NCBI RefSeq assembly: GCF_000801295.1
Contig: NZ_AP012978.1
Coordinates: 1,674,001 to 1,738,000 of the forward strand
From: an endosymbiont of unidentified scaly snail isolate Monju
Lineage (GTDB): Bacteria; Pseudomonadota; Gammaproteobacteria; Chromatiales; Chromatiaceae
Reading direction: 5' to 3'
DNA: 64,000 nt
A model generated the notes under the pieces. That model was not told the DNA's origin. It saw nothing but the letters and a program-made list of their open reading frames with translations, and did not search any database. Numbering within the stretch: position 1 is the first letter of the stretch; each line of letters starts with the position of its first letter. Of the stretch, positions 29,835 to 40,713 are shown piece by piece. The position numbers and the translations under genes were made by a program.

Positions 29835-31004
29835 CTAGAGTCCGATCCGATGGGCGCGCGCCGCCATGAAGATACCGCTGGGCTTGCGTGCCGGCAGCTC
29901 GCGCAGCAGCCGGTGGCTAGCCGTGTCGTAGATCTGCACCCGGTCGCGGTCGCGCACCGAGATCCACACCTCCTCACCACATGGCTCGAACTCCATGTGC
30001 AGCACGCCCTTGCCCGGCTCCAGGGTGTCGCTGACCTTCAGGGTCTCGACATCGATGATCTGCACCTTCTCGTTGTTCGGAAAGGCAAAGTTGACCCACA
30101 CCTCGCGTCCGTCGGGACGGGCCTCGACGAACACCGGCTGGCCATATACCGGGATGCGCGCCAGCTCGCGCCAGTCGCGCAGGTCGATCACCAGCACCGC
30201 GTGCAGCCCCACCGCGGGCACGAAGGCGCGGTCACCGGCGACCGCCCAACCCTCCAGGTGCGGCATCTTGTAGACCGGCAGCTTCTTCTCGCCACGACCA
30301 TAGTGGTCGAGGATGCGGCGCCCCCCGCGCTCGGGATGCCAGAGGTCGAGCAGGGCCATGCCGTCCTCGCCGAACAGGCCGGCGATGTAGTAACGCCCGT
30401 CGGGGGTGATCAGGCCGTCGTAGGGATTGCGCCCGATGTCCTTGAAACGGGTGATGCGGGGATGCCGAGGGTCCTGCATGTCGGCGATCCATATCTCGCC
30501 CGCATCCCACAGGCTGAACACGAAGCGGTTGCCGGGGGCATCCACCAGGCCGATCACCTTGGAGCGCAACCCGTCTCCCCAGGTGGCGGGGATGTCGGCC
30601 AGCAGTTCCAGGCTGTCGGCATCGAACACCTTGACCCCACCCGGGGTGTAGTTGGACACCGCGATCAGGCGGCCGTCCTGGGAGATGGCGCCGCCGATGC
30701 TGTTGCCGGACTGGATCACCCGCTTCTCCACCCGGGCGCAGAGCAGGTCAACCTTGCTCAGCCCGCCGTCGCGCCCGAACACGTAGGCGTAACGCCCGTC
30801 ACGGGAGTACACCACCGAGGCATGCGACAGGTCGCCCAGCCCCTCGACCCGGGCGACGGCGGTGTTGTGCGTGGTCTCGACGATCTGCACCGCGCCGTCG
30901 GCGCGCTCGATGACGATCGCCAGGTCGCCGGTCCCGCGCAGGGCGCAGTCGTCGGCAAACAGGGGGCCGCTGAACAGGACCAGCAGGAGCCACCACCGCT
31001 TCAT
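29835..31004 (-). CDS. nirF: Heme d1 biosynthesis protein NirF
   Basis: 389 residues. The signal peptide WWLLLVLFSGPLFA sends it to the periplasm. The rest is a d1-type beta-propeller without a CxxCH site: VVYSRDGRYAYVFGRDG, LIAVSNYTPGGVKVFD, KMPHLEGWAVAGDRAFVPAVG and the end RKPSGIFMAARAHR. NirF is essential for heme d1 formation and binds d1-type tetrapyrrole. The ATG overlaps the nirC stop (ATGA) and follows a GGGGG-type site. Confidence 0.9.
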   Translation of the reverse strand: MKRWWLLLVLFSGPLFADDCALRGTGDLAIVIERADGAVQIVETTHNTAVARVEGLGDLSHASVVYSRDGRYAYVFGRDGGLSKVDLLCARVEKRVIQSGNSIGGAISQDGRLIAVSNYTPGGVKVFDADSLELLADIPATWGDGLRSKVIGLVDAPGNRFVFSLWDAGEIWIADMQDPRHPRITRFKDIGRNPYDGLITPDGRYYIAGLFGEDGMALLDLWHPERGGRRILDHYGRGEKKLPVYKMPHLEGWAVAGDRAFVPAVGLHAVLVIDLRDWRELARIPVYGQPVFVEARPDGREVWVNFAFPNNEKVQIIDVETLKVSDTLEPGKGVLHMEFEPCGEEVWISVRDRDRVQIYDTASHRLLRELPARKPSGIFMAARAHRIGL

Positions 31005-31340
31005 GGCCGTGCCCCCGTATCCGGAGCACCGCGCAGCAGGCGGTCGACCAGCCAGGCAATGTCCGCATCGGAGAGGATGGGCCCCCAGGGCGGCATGGCG
31101 GTACCGGGGCGGCCGTTGCGAATGGTGTCGATCAGGCCACTGGCGCGGCTTGCCGGCCAGCGCCTGCGGCCGCAGAGCCGGCCCCAGTCCGCCCTTGAGC
31201 GTCAGCCCGTGACAGGAGCCGCAATCCTGCAACAACATGGATTCGAGCACCGCCTGGCGCTGCGCACTCGGCGTCGCCGACTGGGCGAGTGCCGCCGAGA
31301 CGACAAGACTAGATGCCACGATGCCGATCCTGAGCCACAT
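31001..31340 (-). pseudogene. nirC: Periplasmic cytochrome c NirC, frameshifted
   Basis: About 112 residues when repaired. A signal peptide (GIVASSLVVSAALA) and heme site CGSCH near residues 40-44 are read in the first frame up to AGKP. From 31144 the other frame gives SGLIDTIRNGRPGTAMPPW (with the distal Met) and ADIAWLVDRLL, ending in a TGA that overlaps the nirF ATG. One extra base near 31145 explains the break. NirC-type cytochromes supply electrons to NirS or to d1 maturation. Without repair, the first frame runs on into nirF. Confidence 0.8.
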
Positions 31341-32072
31341 GGGTGATTGCCTCGTTGAGAAACCCGCCTGCCGCCATGGCATCGGGAGAAAACCAGTCGA
31401 GCTGCTTTGCCAGGGCCACCGTCTCGCCGATGACCACCAGCAGGGGCGCGCCGAGGCCGGCTTCTTCCACCCGCTCGACGATGTCCCCGAGAGTCCCGAC
31501 GACCCGGCGCTGCGCCGGCGTGGTACCGTGCTGGACGGCCAATGCCGGGGTGTTCGTGGGCATGCCGGCGCCCAGCAGTTCGCGGCGAATGCGTCCCAGA
31601 GAGGATAGCCCCATGTAGATCACCAGGGTGCTGCGCGTATCGGCCAGGCCATGCCAGTCCAGGTCGATCGGCTCGTCGTCGCGAAAATGCCCGGTCACCA
31701 GCTGCACGCCACGGCTCAGGCCACGATGGGTCAGCGGCACCCCGGCATAGGCACTGCACGCCGCCGCGGCGGTGACACCGGGCACCACATCGAAGGGAAT
31801 GCCATGCCGGCGCAGATACAGGGCCTCCTCGCTGCCGCGCCCGAAGATGAAGGGATCACCGCCCTTGAGCCGTACCACCTCGCGCCCGCCACGCGCCAGG
31901 CGAACCAGCAGCGCGTTGATCTCGTCCTGGGACAGGGCGTGGTGGCCGCTGCGCTTGCCGACATGGATGCGCGACACCCCTGGGGGGATCTCGTCGAGAA
32001 TGGCGGGGGATACCAGACGGTCGTAGACCACCACGTCGGCTGCCTGGAGGAGACGATGCGCTTGCCTTTCAT
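31309..32072 (-). pseudogene. nirE: Uroporphyrinogen-III C-methyltransferase (NirE/CobA), N-terminal deletion
   Basis: NirE makes precorrin-2, the first dedicated step to heme d1. The ATG at 32072 gives MKGK. The family then reads VxLVGAGPGDPELLTxKA, which binds SAM. Here that segment of about 17 codons is missing, and the sequence resumes in another frame as HRLLQAADVVVYDRLVSPAIL. The remainder is good: VGKRSGHHALSQDEIN, RLKGGDPFIFGRG, VPGVTAAAACSAYAGVPLTHR. Roughly 50 bases appear to be gone. As written the enzyme cannot be made from this start. It overlaps nirC by 32 bases. Confidence 0.85.
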
Positions 32073-32131
32073 GCTCTCGTCACCTCCCGTGCTGGAAACA
32101 GGGGGCGCGGGGTCTCCCCCGCGCCATGGTC

Positions 32132-33859
<1,728 letters not shown>

Positions 33860-33943
33860 GCTCGATTCTCCTGCCCCCGCAGGGGCGAATGGACGTGATA
33901 CGTCGCGTCATGGTCAAGTATCGAGCAGCCCCCGAAACCCGCC

Positions 33944-33957
33944 TTGACAATGGTCAA
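33944..33957. promoter_or_regulatory. Fnr/Dnr-type box upstream of nirS
   Basis: TTGACAATGGTCAA is a perfect palindrome and a variant of the TTGAT-N4-ATCAA consensus with C/G at the inner position. Its centre is about 91 bases before the nirS ATG. It fits anaerobic/NO control of the nir operon. Confidence 0.75.
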
Positions 33958-33992
33958 GGACATGAGAGGCCGATACCGAAATCGGCGGCACT

Positions 33993-34006
33993 TTGATGTG
34001 GGTCAA
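33993..34006. promoter_or_regulatory. Second Fnr/Dnr-type box upstream of nirS
   Basis: TTGATGTGGGTCAA differs from the consensus at one half-site base. It lies 49 bases further upstream than the first box, between nirS and the end of the copper ATPase gene. Confidence 0.6.
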
Positions 34007-34011
34007 AGACG

Positions 34012-34030
34012 CGGCCCCGAGCCGGGGCCG
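34012..34030 (-). terminator. GC hairpin after the copper operon
   Basis: CGGCCCC and GGGGCCG pair around a short loop about 12 bases beyond the ATPase stop. There is no T run. It may end the copper transcript before nirS. Confidence 0.45.
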
Positions 34031-34042
34031 TCACTGGAAGGG

Positions 34043-36159
34043 CTACAGGCGCAGGCGGCGCAGGCGCAGGGCGTTGCTCACCACCGTGACCGAGCTCATG
34101 CTCATTGCCGCTGCGGCGATCACCGGACTGAGCAGGATGCCGAAGAAGGGATAGAGCACCCCGGCAGCCACCGGGATACCCAGGGAGTTGTAGACGAAGG
34201 CGCCGAACAGGTTCTGCCAGATATTGCGCAAGGTGGCGCGAGAGAGTGCCACCGCGTCGGCCACGCTGCTCGGCGAACTGCGCAGCAGAGCAATATCCGC
34301 GGCCTCGACGGCGACATCCGTCCCCTGGCCGATGGCAATTCCCACGTCGGCCTGGGCCAGCGCCGGCGCATCGTTGATGCCGTCGCCCACCATGGCCACC
34401 ACCTTGCCCTGCTGCTGCAGGCGCGCGACCTCGTCACGCTTGTCGCCGGGCAGCACCTCGGCGAGTACCCGGTCGATGCCGATGCGCGCGGCGACCGCCT
34501 CGGCAGTGTGCCGGTTGTCACCGGTGAGCATCACCACCTCGATGTCCAGTTCGTGCAGACGCCGCACTGCCTCGGCGGCCTCGTCGCGTACCCGGTCGGC
34601 CACACTGATGATGCCCAGCAGGCGCCCTTCGCAGGCCACGAACATAGGCGTCTCGCCCTCGCCCGCGCGCCGTTCCACCTCGTCCAGCAGGGCGTCGACA
34701 GCGATGCCGTTCTCGTCCATCAGGCGCCGGTTGCCGATCAGACAGGCACGACCTGCCACCCGTCCGCGCACGCCCGCGCCCGAGATCGCCTCGAATTCCT
34801 CGACCGCAGCCGGTTCCAGATCCTGCGCCTGGCCATGTTCGACGATCGCCTGACCCAGCGGATGTTCCGAGCCCGTCTCCAGGGCAACGGCAATCCCCAG
34901 CAGCTCGTCCTGGTCCACGCCGGCCACTGCCTGTACGCCAACCACCTGCGGCCGCCCCTCGGTGAGGGTGCCGGTCTTGTCGAACACCACGGTGTCGAGC
35001 TGCCCGGCACGTTGCAGGGCCTCGCCATTGCGGATCAGGATGCCGTGTTCTGCCGCCTTGCCCACGCCAACCATGATGGAGATCGGTGTCGCCAGGCCCA
35101 GGGCACAGGGACAGGCGATCACCAGCACCGTCATGCCGGTGACCACCGCGTAGGCGAGTTGCGGTTCGGGACCGAAGCGATACCAGACGAAGAAAGTGAT
35201 CACCGCCACGCTCACCACCACCGGCACGAATACCGCCGCCACCTTGTCCACCAGGCGGCCGATGGGCGGCTTGCTGGCCTGTGCCTGGCGGACCAGTTCG
35301 ATGATGTGCGCCAGCGCGGTATCGCGGCCGATGCGCGTGGCGCGCATCAGGAAACTGCCCTGGGTGTTCAGCGTACCGCCATAGACGGTATCGCCCACCT
35401 GCTTGGCCACCGGCATGGGCTCGCCGGTGAGCATGGATTCATCGACATGCGAACTGCCCTGGATGACCTCGCCATCGACCGGGATGCGGTCGCCCGGGCG
35501 GATACGGATGGTCTCGTCCAGACCGATCTCCTCGACCGGCAGATCCAGCTCCTTGCCGTTGCGGATCACCCGCGCGGTGCGCGGTTGCAGGCCGATCAGG
35601 CGCTTGATCGCCAGCGAGGTCTTGCCGCGCGCCTTGCTCTCCAGCGCCGAACCAAGCGACACCAGACCGATGATGATCAACGCGGCATCGAAATAGGCAT
35701 GCCGCGCCCGGCCTTCAGACTGGCGAACGCTCCGCGGAAGAAATGGCCACCCACGGTGGACAGCACCGCGAAGGTGATCACGCTGATCACCAGCCAGACC
35801 CCCTGCCCCTGATCCACGGGCGGCAGCCAGCCGGCGAAACCGGCGACGAACAGCCCGAGGCCGATGCCGCCGGCCACCAGAGCGCGCCACCAGAGACGGC
35901 GGTACTCGGCCAGCTCGCGTTCTTCCTTCTCGCTCTCGTCGTCCAGGCCGCGCAGTTCGGCGGCATCGTAGCCGGCCTTGCGCACCGCTTCGATCAGGGC
36001 ATCGGCGGACACCCCTTCGCCCTCGACCAGCGCGGTGCGCTCACCCAGGTTGACCACCGCCGAGCTCACCCCCGGCACCGCCTTGAGCGCGTCTTCAACT
36101 GCGGTGACACAGCCTGCACAGGCCATGCCGTTGATTGAGAGCCGGACCGGATCGCTCAT
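34043..36159 (-). pseudogene. Copper-translocating P1B-type ATPase, internal deletion
   Basis: The first frame (from ATG 36159) gives one heavy-metal domain with GMACAGC near residues 11-17, then two membrane helices and [14 protein letters not shown]. The family continues NMDTLIALGT with two more membrane segments. Here about 30 codons are missing, and the sequence resumes in another frame with [19 protein letters not shown]. The rest is complete: [17 protein letters not shown] (transmembrane metal site), [31 protein letters not shown]. The product would export Cu(I). Start and stop touch the HMA gene, so it is the last gene of the copper operon. It is broken as written. Confidence 0.85.
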
Positions 36160-36362
36160 CAGTCGGCGGCCTTTGCAGGATACCCGGCATCGGTGATGGC
36201 CTGCGCCACCTGGGCGGGATCGAAGTCACCGGAAACGGTGGCCCGGCCGCTATCCAGATCGACCTCGACGGTCGTCACCCCGGACAGGCCCTCGACCGCC
36301 TTCTTGACGGCCGACACGCAACCCATGCACTTCATCCCCTGGATCTCGAACGTCTTTTCCAT
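36159..36362 (-). CDS. CopZ-like copper chaperone (HMA domain)
   Basis: 67 residues forming a single heavy-metal-associated domain with GMKCMGC (metal-binding Cys12 and Cys15). It hands Cu(I) to the ATPase encoded next, whose start overlaps this stop. MerP-like proteins look similar, but the copper neighbours decide the call. Confidence 0.9.
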   Translation of the reverse strand: MEKTFEIQGMKCMGCVSAVKKAVEGLSGVTTVEVDLDSGRATVSGDFDPAQVAQAITDAGYPAKAAD

Positions 36363-36389
36363 TGTCTGCTCCTCGTTGCGTCAACAAGA

Positions 36390-36902
36390 CTATTGTTGCG
36401 GTTGCAGGCGCTGCTTCGCCCGACTCAGGTCTTCCAGACTGGCCGCCGGGATCGGCGCCCGGAGTCCACCCTGCCCGCTGGCGCGCGGGCGGTTGCGCTC
36501 TTCCCAGATCGCATAGATCCGATCCGGCCACTTGGACTGGAACCAGGCGATCGCCGCCAGCATCTCCTCGTTACTGAGCTTGCCTGCGAAGCCCGGCATG
36601 GTACCACCCAGCTTCTGTCCCCCCATGCGGATCTGCCGCAGCAGCACCTTCAGCGAATGATGCCACGCATGGGCCGTGCCGTTCAGGGGCGGTGGCGGAT
36701 ACTTGCCGTCCGGCCCGGCCTTGCGCCAGTCCGGAGTACCCTCGGCCTGCTGGCCGTGACAGCTCGCACAATGCTGCTGAAACACCTGCTCACCCTGTCG
36801 CAACTGGGCCTCCGAGTACCAGCGTTGGGAACCGGCGGCAGTCGCCACACCAGCCAGTAGCAGCAGGGCGGAGAAAGCGCCCAGTCGAAATCGATGATTC
36901 AT
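36390..36902 (-). CDS. Periplasmic monoheme cytochrome c of the copper operon
   Basis: 170 residues from the ATG at 36902, with AAGGAGAGG upstream. A signal peptide (FSALLLLAGVATAAG) is followed by heme site CASCH at 45-49 and a class I fold with GGTMPGFAGKLSNEEMLAAIAWF, where the Met is the likely distal ligand. Such cytochromes accompany copper oxidase operons. Electron acceptance from CopA or another periplasmic donor is inference. The Arg/Gln-rich C-terminus is unusual. Confidence 0.85.
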   Translation of the reverse strand: MNHRFRLGAFSALLLLAGVATAAGSQRWYSEAQLRQGEQVFQQHCASCHGQQAEGTPDWRKAGPDGKYPPPPLNGTAHAWHHSLKVLLRQIRMGGQKLGGTMPGFAGKLSNEEMLAAIAWFQSKWPDRIYAIWEERNRPRASGQGGLRAPIPAASLEDLSRAKQRLQPQQ

Positions 36903-36913
36903 GTGCCTCTCCT

Positions 36914-37402
36914 TCAATGTGAAGCGAAGACCGTCGCCTTGCCATCGTTGGCGATGGCGAGTACCTGGTAGGGCTGCGGTGCCTGTCCCGGCACCTCCAT
37001 GCCGGGCGATCCCATGGGCATGCCCGGTGCACTCAATCCGCGGATATCGGGACGTTCGGTCAACAGGCGCCGCACATCGGCCGCCGGCACGTGTCCCTCG
37101 ATGAAATAACCACCCACGATGGCAGTGTGGCAGGACCTCGCCCGGTTTGGCACCCCGTGCTCTTCCTTGATCGCCGGCAGGTTACGGGTGTTGCGCGCCT
37201 CGACCGAATAACCGGCATCGCGCATGTAATCCACCCACTGGCGGCAACAGCCGCAGCTGGGGTCCTTGTAGACGACGATGTCGGCCGCAGCCGCCGATTG
37301 CGATCCGAGCAACCAGGCGGCGCTGCCGCCGACGATGGCCAGACCGGCGGCCAGCACGATACCGTTGCGCCAGCCCGTCTTCCTGTTCGATGACTTGGAC
37401 AT
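36914..37402 (-). CDS. copG: CopG-like copper oxidoreductase (DUF411)
   Basis: 162 residues. An N-terminal membrane anchor or signal (IVLAAGLAIVGGSAAWLLG) is followed by a thioredoxin-like DUF411 domain. The CxCC site KDPSCGCCRQW lies at 47-55, and VPNRARSCHTAIVGGYFIEGHVPAADVRRLL is the family signature. CopG of Pseudomonas binds copper at this Cys cluster and is thought to interconvert copper redox states in the periplasm. It lies between the cupredoxin and cytochrome c genes. Confidence 0.85.
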   Translation of the reverse strand: MSKSSNRKTGWRNGIVLAAGLAIVGGSAAWLLGSQSAAAADIVVYKDPSCGCCRQWVDYMRDAGYSVEARNTRNLPAIKEEHGVPNRARSCHTAIVGGYFIEGHVPAADVRRLLTERPDIRGLSAPGMPMGSPGMEVPGQAPQPYQVLAIANDGKATVFASH

Positions 37403-37466
37403 GAGGCATTCCTCTTCTGTTCGGCATGTGACGGCACCGGGGACCACCCCCGGTGCCGTCCCCTGG

Positions 37467-38015
37467 TCAGCGGACGAGCCGCTCGGTACGGGACATGCCG
37501 GCCTCGGCATGTCCCGGGATATTGCAGGAGAAGACGATTTCGTCCTGCCCGTCGAAAGTCCACACCAGCTCGCGAGTCTGGCCAGGCTCCACGGTGACGG
37601 TATTGCCATCGGCATGCACCATTCCGGGCATGCGACGCATCATCTCGCGATGGGCCGCCTGCTCCGCGGCGCTGCCAATGGAGAACTCGTGGCGGATGCT
37701 TCCCCGGTTGGTGACCACGAACTTCACCGTCTCACCAGGACGAGCGGTGAAGGGCGTCTTGAAGTCCAGACGCATGGCATCGAGCAGGTCCACCGCGATC
37801 ACGCGATCCACTCGCGCCGGGTCACCTGGGCGACCGACCGCACTGCGTCCGTGATCGTCGTCATGCCCACCTTCCGCGTGTGCGTGCATGGCGGCATGTC
37901 CATGCCCTTCGGCATGGCCACTCTCGTGCCCATGCCCGCCCTCGTGAGACCCTCCGGCCAGAACACCGCCACCCAGGAGCATCCCGGCCAGCACCAACAA
38001 TAGCTTGTTGTTCAT
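37467..38015 (-). CDS. His-rich plastocyanin-like cupredoxin
   Basis: 182 residues. A signal peptide (LLLVLAGMLLGGGVLAGG) is followed by a metal-binding tail with many His (residues about 23-55). The cupredoxin domain has GETVKFVVTNRGSIRHEFSIG and the copper loop FSCNIPGHAEAGM, supplying the His, Cys, His, Met ligand set of a type 1 site. It probably stores or shuttles copper in the periplasm for the adjacent CopA/CopB system. Confidence 0.88.
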   Translation of the reverse strand: MNNKLLLVLAGMLLGGGVLAGGSHEGGHGHESGHAEGHGHAAMHAHAEGGHDDDHGRSAVGRPGDPARVDRVIAVDLLDAMRLDFKTPFTARPGETVKFVVTNRGSIRHEFSIGSAAEQAAHREMMRRMPGMVHADGNTVTVEPGQTRELVWTFDGQDEIVFSCNIPGHAEAGMSRTERLVR

Positions 38016-38030
38016 CTCTCTCCTCCTGTA

Positions 38031-38750
38031 TCAGAACCAGGCACGAATACCAATCACGAACTGCACATCGTCCGCCTTCTCGCCGGCTGCTCGTGCCAGG
38101 CCCGCAGTCTCACCGAACTTGCGGTTCCAGTTGACGCCGACGTAAGGCGCGAACTCACGTACGAATTCGTAGCGCAGGCGCAGACCGGCTTGCATGTCCG
38201 CCAATCCGGCGCCGATATCCCGCTTCTTGTCGTCGCGGGCATAGAGGTTGAACGTCACCTCGGGCGAGAGAATGAGCTGCTGGGTGAACAGCAGTTCGTA
38301 CTCGAACTGGCCACGCAAGACGAACTGACCTTCGTCGCTGACAAAGGCAGCCACATCGGTTTCGAACCAGTAGGGCGCCAGTCCCTTGAGACCGAGAGCC
38401 AACCAGGTCTGGTCCGGTTTGGGTCGGAAATCCTGGCGCAGCCCCACCTGCAGGTCCCAGAAGGGCGCTACCGCCCGGCTGTAGAGTGCCTGCACCTCCA
38501 GTTCCTCGGTCTTGCCATTGACGCGTGCCGCATCGATCTTGAACCAGGCCTTGTGCAGATCCTTTCCGATCCAGGCCTCGCCCTCGAGCACCAGCGGATC
38601 GGGGCCATCGGTATAACGGTGCTCGAGCTGATTGATCATCACCTTGGCGAGCGTCGGATCGTCCTCCATGGCCGCCTGGGCCACCGGGTTCAGGGTCGCC
38701 ATCGCCAGCAGGGACAGCAGGGACAGCAGGGTCTTCTTGAACTTCTTCAT
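38031..38750 (-). CDS. copB: Copper resistance outer membrane protein CopB
   Basis: 239 residues. A signal peptide ends near AQA. The beta-barrel sequence is typical of CopB/PcoB: LEHRYTDGPDPLVLEGEAWIGKDLHKAWFKID, VQALYSRAVAPFWDLQVGLRQD, RYEFVREFAPYVGVNWNRKFG and a terminal aromatic residue. The Met/His-rich N-terminal extension of some homologues is absent. It follows copA by 12 bases. Confidence 0.92.
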   Translation of the reverse strand: MKKFKKTLLSLLSLLAMATLNPVAQAAMEDDPTLAKVMINQLEHRYTDGPDPLVLEGEAWIGKDLHKAWFKIDAARVNGKTEELEVQALYSRAVAPFWDLQVGLRQDFRPKPDQTWLALGLKGLAPYWFETDVAAFVSDEGQFVLRGQFEYELLFTQQLILSPEVTFNLYARDDKKRDIGAGLADMQAGLRLRYEFVREFAPYVGVNWNRKFGETAGLARAAGEKADDVQFVIGIRAWF

Positions 38751-38762
38751 GGTGCTCTCTCC

Positions 38763-40589
38763 TCAGCTCACGATGACTTTGCGGAACATGCCGGCCATGT
38801 GGTACAGCAAGTGGCAGTGATAGGCCCAGCCACCCATGGCATCTGCCGTGACCAGGTAGCTGATGCGGGCGCCGGGTTGCACGATCACCGTGTGCTTGCG
38901 CGGGATGTGGTCAGGATCGCCGGTCTCCAGGTCGCTCCACATGCCATGCAGGTGGATGGGGTGGTTCATCATGGTGTCATTGATGAGATTGATGCGCAGA
39001 CGCTCGCCGTACTTCATGTGGATGGGCTCGGCATCCGCGTACTTGACCCCGTTGATCGACCACATGTAACGCGCCATGTTGCCGGTGAGATGCAGATCGA
39101 TTTCGCGTTCGGGCTCGCGCGGATCCGGTGTCTTGCCCAGGTTGCGCAGATCGGCATAGGTCAGCACCCGTCGGCCGTTGTCGCGCAATCCGATACCGGG
39201 ATCGTCGAGGCGGTAACGGGCAGCGTCGGCGCGCATGTCGATATGCGGTCCGTACTCGGTCGGCGCATGCACCACGGGACGCTTGCTGCCATAACCCGCG
39301 GGCCCCGACCCCATGGGAAGCCGCTGCTTCATGCCACCGTGCTGCATGCCGGACATGTCGTGGCCCATCTTCATGCCACCGTGGTTCATGCCATGCATGC
39401 CGTGGCCCATCATGCCCATGTCCATGCCCATGTCCATGCCCATGTCCATGCCCATGTCCATGTGCCCCAGGATGGGCGCCGGGTCCATCTCCGGCACCTC
39501 TGCAGTCAGAGCCGGATCAGGGGTCAGGGTGCCGCGTGCATAGCCACTGCGATCGATGGCCTGGGCAAAGATGGTGTAGGCGCGATCGTCGCTCGGTTCC
39601 ACGATGACGTCATAGGTCTCGGCCACTCCCATGCGGAACTCATCCACCGTGACCGGCTCGATATACTGGCCGTCGGCCGCCACCACGGTCATCTTCAGCC
39701 CGGGGATGCGTACATCGAAGAAGGTCATGGCCGAGCCGTTGACGAAGCACAGGCGCACCCGCTCACCACGCTTGAACAGGCCCAGCCAGCCGTCGGCAGG
39801 CGCCACGCCATTCATCAGGAAGGTGTAGGTGTAGCCGGTAACGTCCGAGATGTCGCGATCGGACATGCGCATCTCGTTCCACATCTGGCGGGCATTGAGA
39901 AAACCTTCCCAGCCCATCTTGTCGATGTCGGCAAGGGCGTCACTCAGGGTACGCTCGCGGCGATTGTAGTAGTCGGACAGCTTCTTGAGCTTGGCATAGA
40001 TGCGGCTCGGATCCTCGTCGTTCCAGTCCGAGAGCATGACCACATAATCGCGATCGTAGGTGAAGGGCTCGGGCTCTTTCGGATCGATGACGATCACGCC
40101 ATAGGCACCGGTCTGCTCCTGGAACCCGGAATGGCTGTGATACCAGTAGGTACCGCTCTGCTGCACCTGGAAACGGTAGGTGAAGCTTTCTCCCGGGCGG
40201 ATACCCTTGAAACCGTTGGAGACATGCGGCACCCCATCCTGGTCGCTGGGCAGGATGATGCCGTGCCAGTGGATGGAGGCGTCCTCGGCCAGGTTATTGG
40301 TCACCTTGAGGGTGACGGTATCGCCTTCCTTCCAGCGCAGGATGGGCGCCGGCACCGAGCCGTTGATGGCGGTGGCAAAGCGCTCCTTGCCGGTGAAGTT
40401 CACCTTCAACGGGCTGTAGGTGAGATCGAAACGGGTACCGCTCAGGACCTTGGGCCCCAACCGTGCCTGCAGCTGTTCGGCACGGGTCGGCGCTGCGTGC
40501 AGCCCCAGGCCCAGCAGCGCGCTGCCAGCGGCCACGCCCTGCACGAAACGACGACGTGTAAACGAAAGATGATCGCCCACGAAGGGCAT
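38763..40589 (-). CDS. copA: Multicopper oxidase CopA (PcoA-type)
   Basis: 608 residues. A twin-arginine signal (FTRRRFVQGVAAGSALLGLG) exports the folded protein. The copper motifs HWHGI, YWYHSHSG, HPIHLHGM and the C-terminal HCHLLYHMAGM are intact. A Met-rich stretch around residues 370-425 with MDMG repeats binds Cu(I). It oxidises Cu(I) in the periplasm. The start at 40589 just precedes the Tat signal; an upstream ATG at 40679 is possible but would place extra residues before the signal. Confidence 0.93.
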   Translation of the reverse strand: MPFVGDHLSFTRRRFVQGVAAGSALLGLGLHAAPTRAEQLQARLGPKVLSGTRFDLTYSPLKVNFTGKERFATAINGSVPAPILRWKEGDTVTLKVTNNLAEDASIHWHGIILPSDQDGVPHVSNGFKGIRPGESFTYRFQVQQSGTYWYHSHSGFQEQTGAYGVIVIDPKEPEPFTYDRDYVVMLSDWNDEDPSRIYAKLKKLSDYYNRRERTLSDALADIDKMGWEGFLNARQMWNEMRMSDRDISDVTGYTYTFLMNGVAPADGWLGLFKRGERVRLCFVNGSAMTFFDVRIPGLKMTVVAADGQYIEPVTVDEFRMGVAETYDVIVEPSDDRAYTIFAQAIDRSGYARGTLTPDPALTAEVPEMDPAPILGHMDMGMDMGMDMGMDMGMMGHGMHGMNHGGMKMGHDMSGMQHGGMKQRLPMGSGPAGYGSKRPVVHAPTEYGPHIDMRADAARYRLDDPGIGLRDNGRRVLTYADLRNLGKTPDPREPEREIDLHLTGNMARYMWSINGVKYADAEPIHMKYGERLRINLINDTMMNHPIHLHGMWSDLETGDPDHIPRKHTVIVQPGARISYLVTADAMGGWAYHCHLLYHMAGMFRKVIVS

Positions 40590-40713
40590 CAATGGATTCG
40601 ACTGTTCAAGACTTCCTCGGTTATTGCACGTGTCCACGGCCTGTTCATGGATGTGGCCGGACACATGAAGTTCTCCCATCCCGATCGGGATGGCGTTACT
40701 ACGATAGAGGAAA

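Noticed and set aside
39413-39470. Short tandem repeat of CATGTCCATGCC type as a microsatellite
   Set aside because: It encodes the Met/Asp/Gly copper-binding stretch of CopA, so it is explained by protein function.
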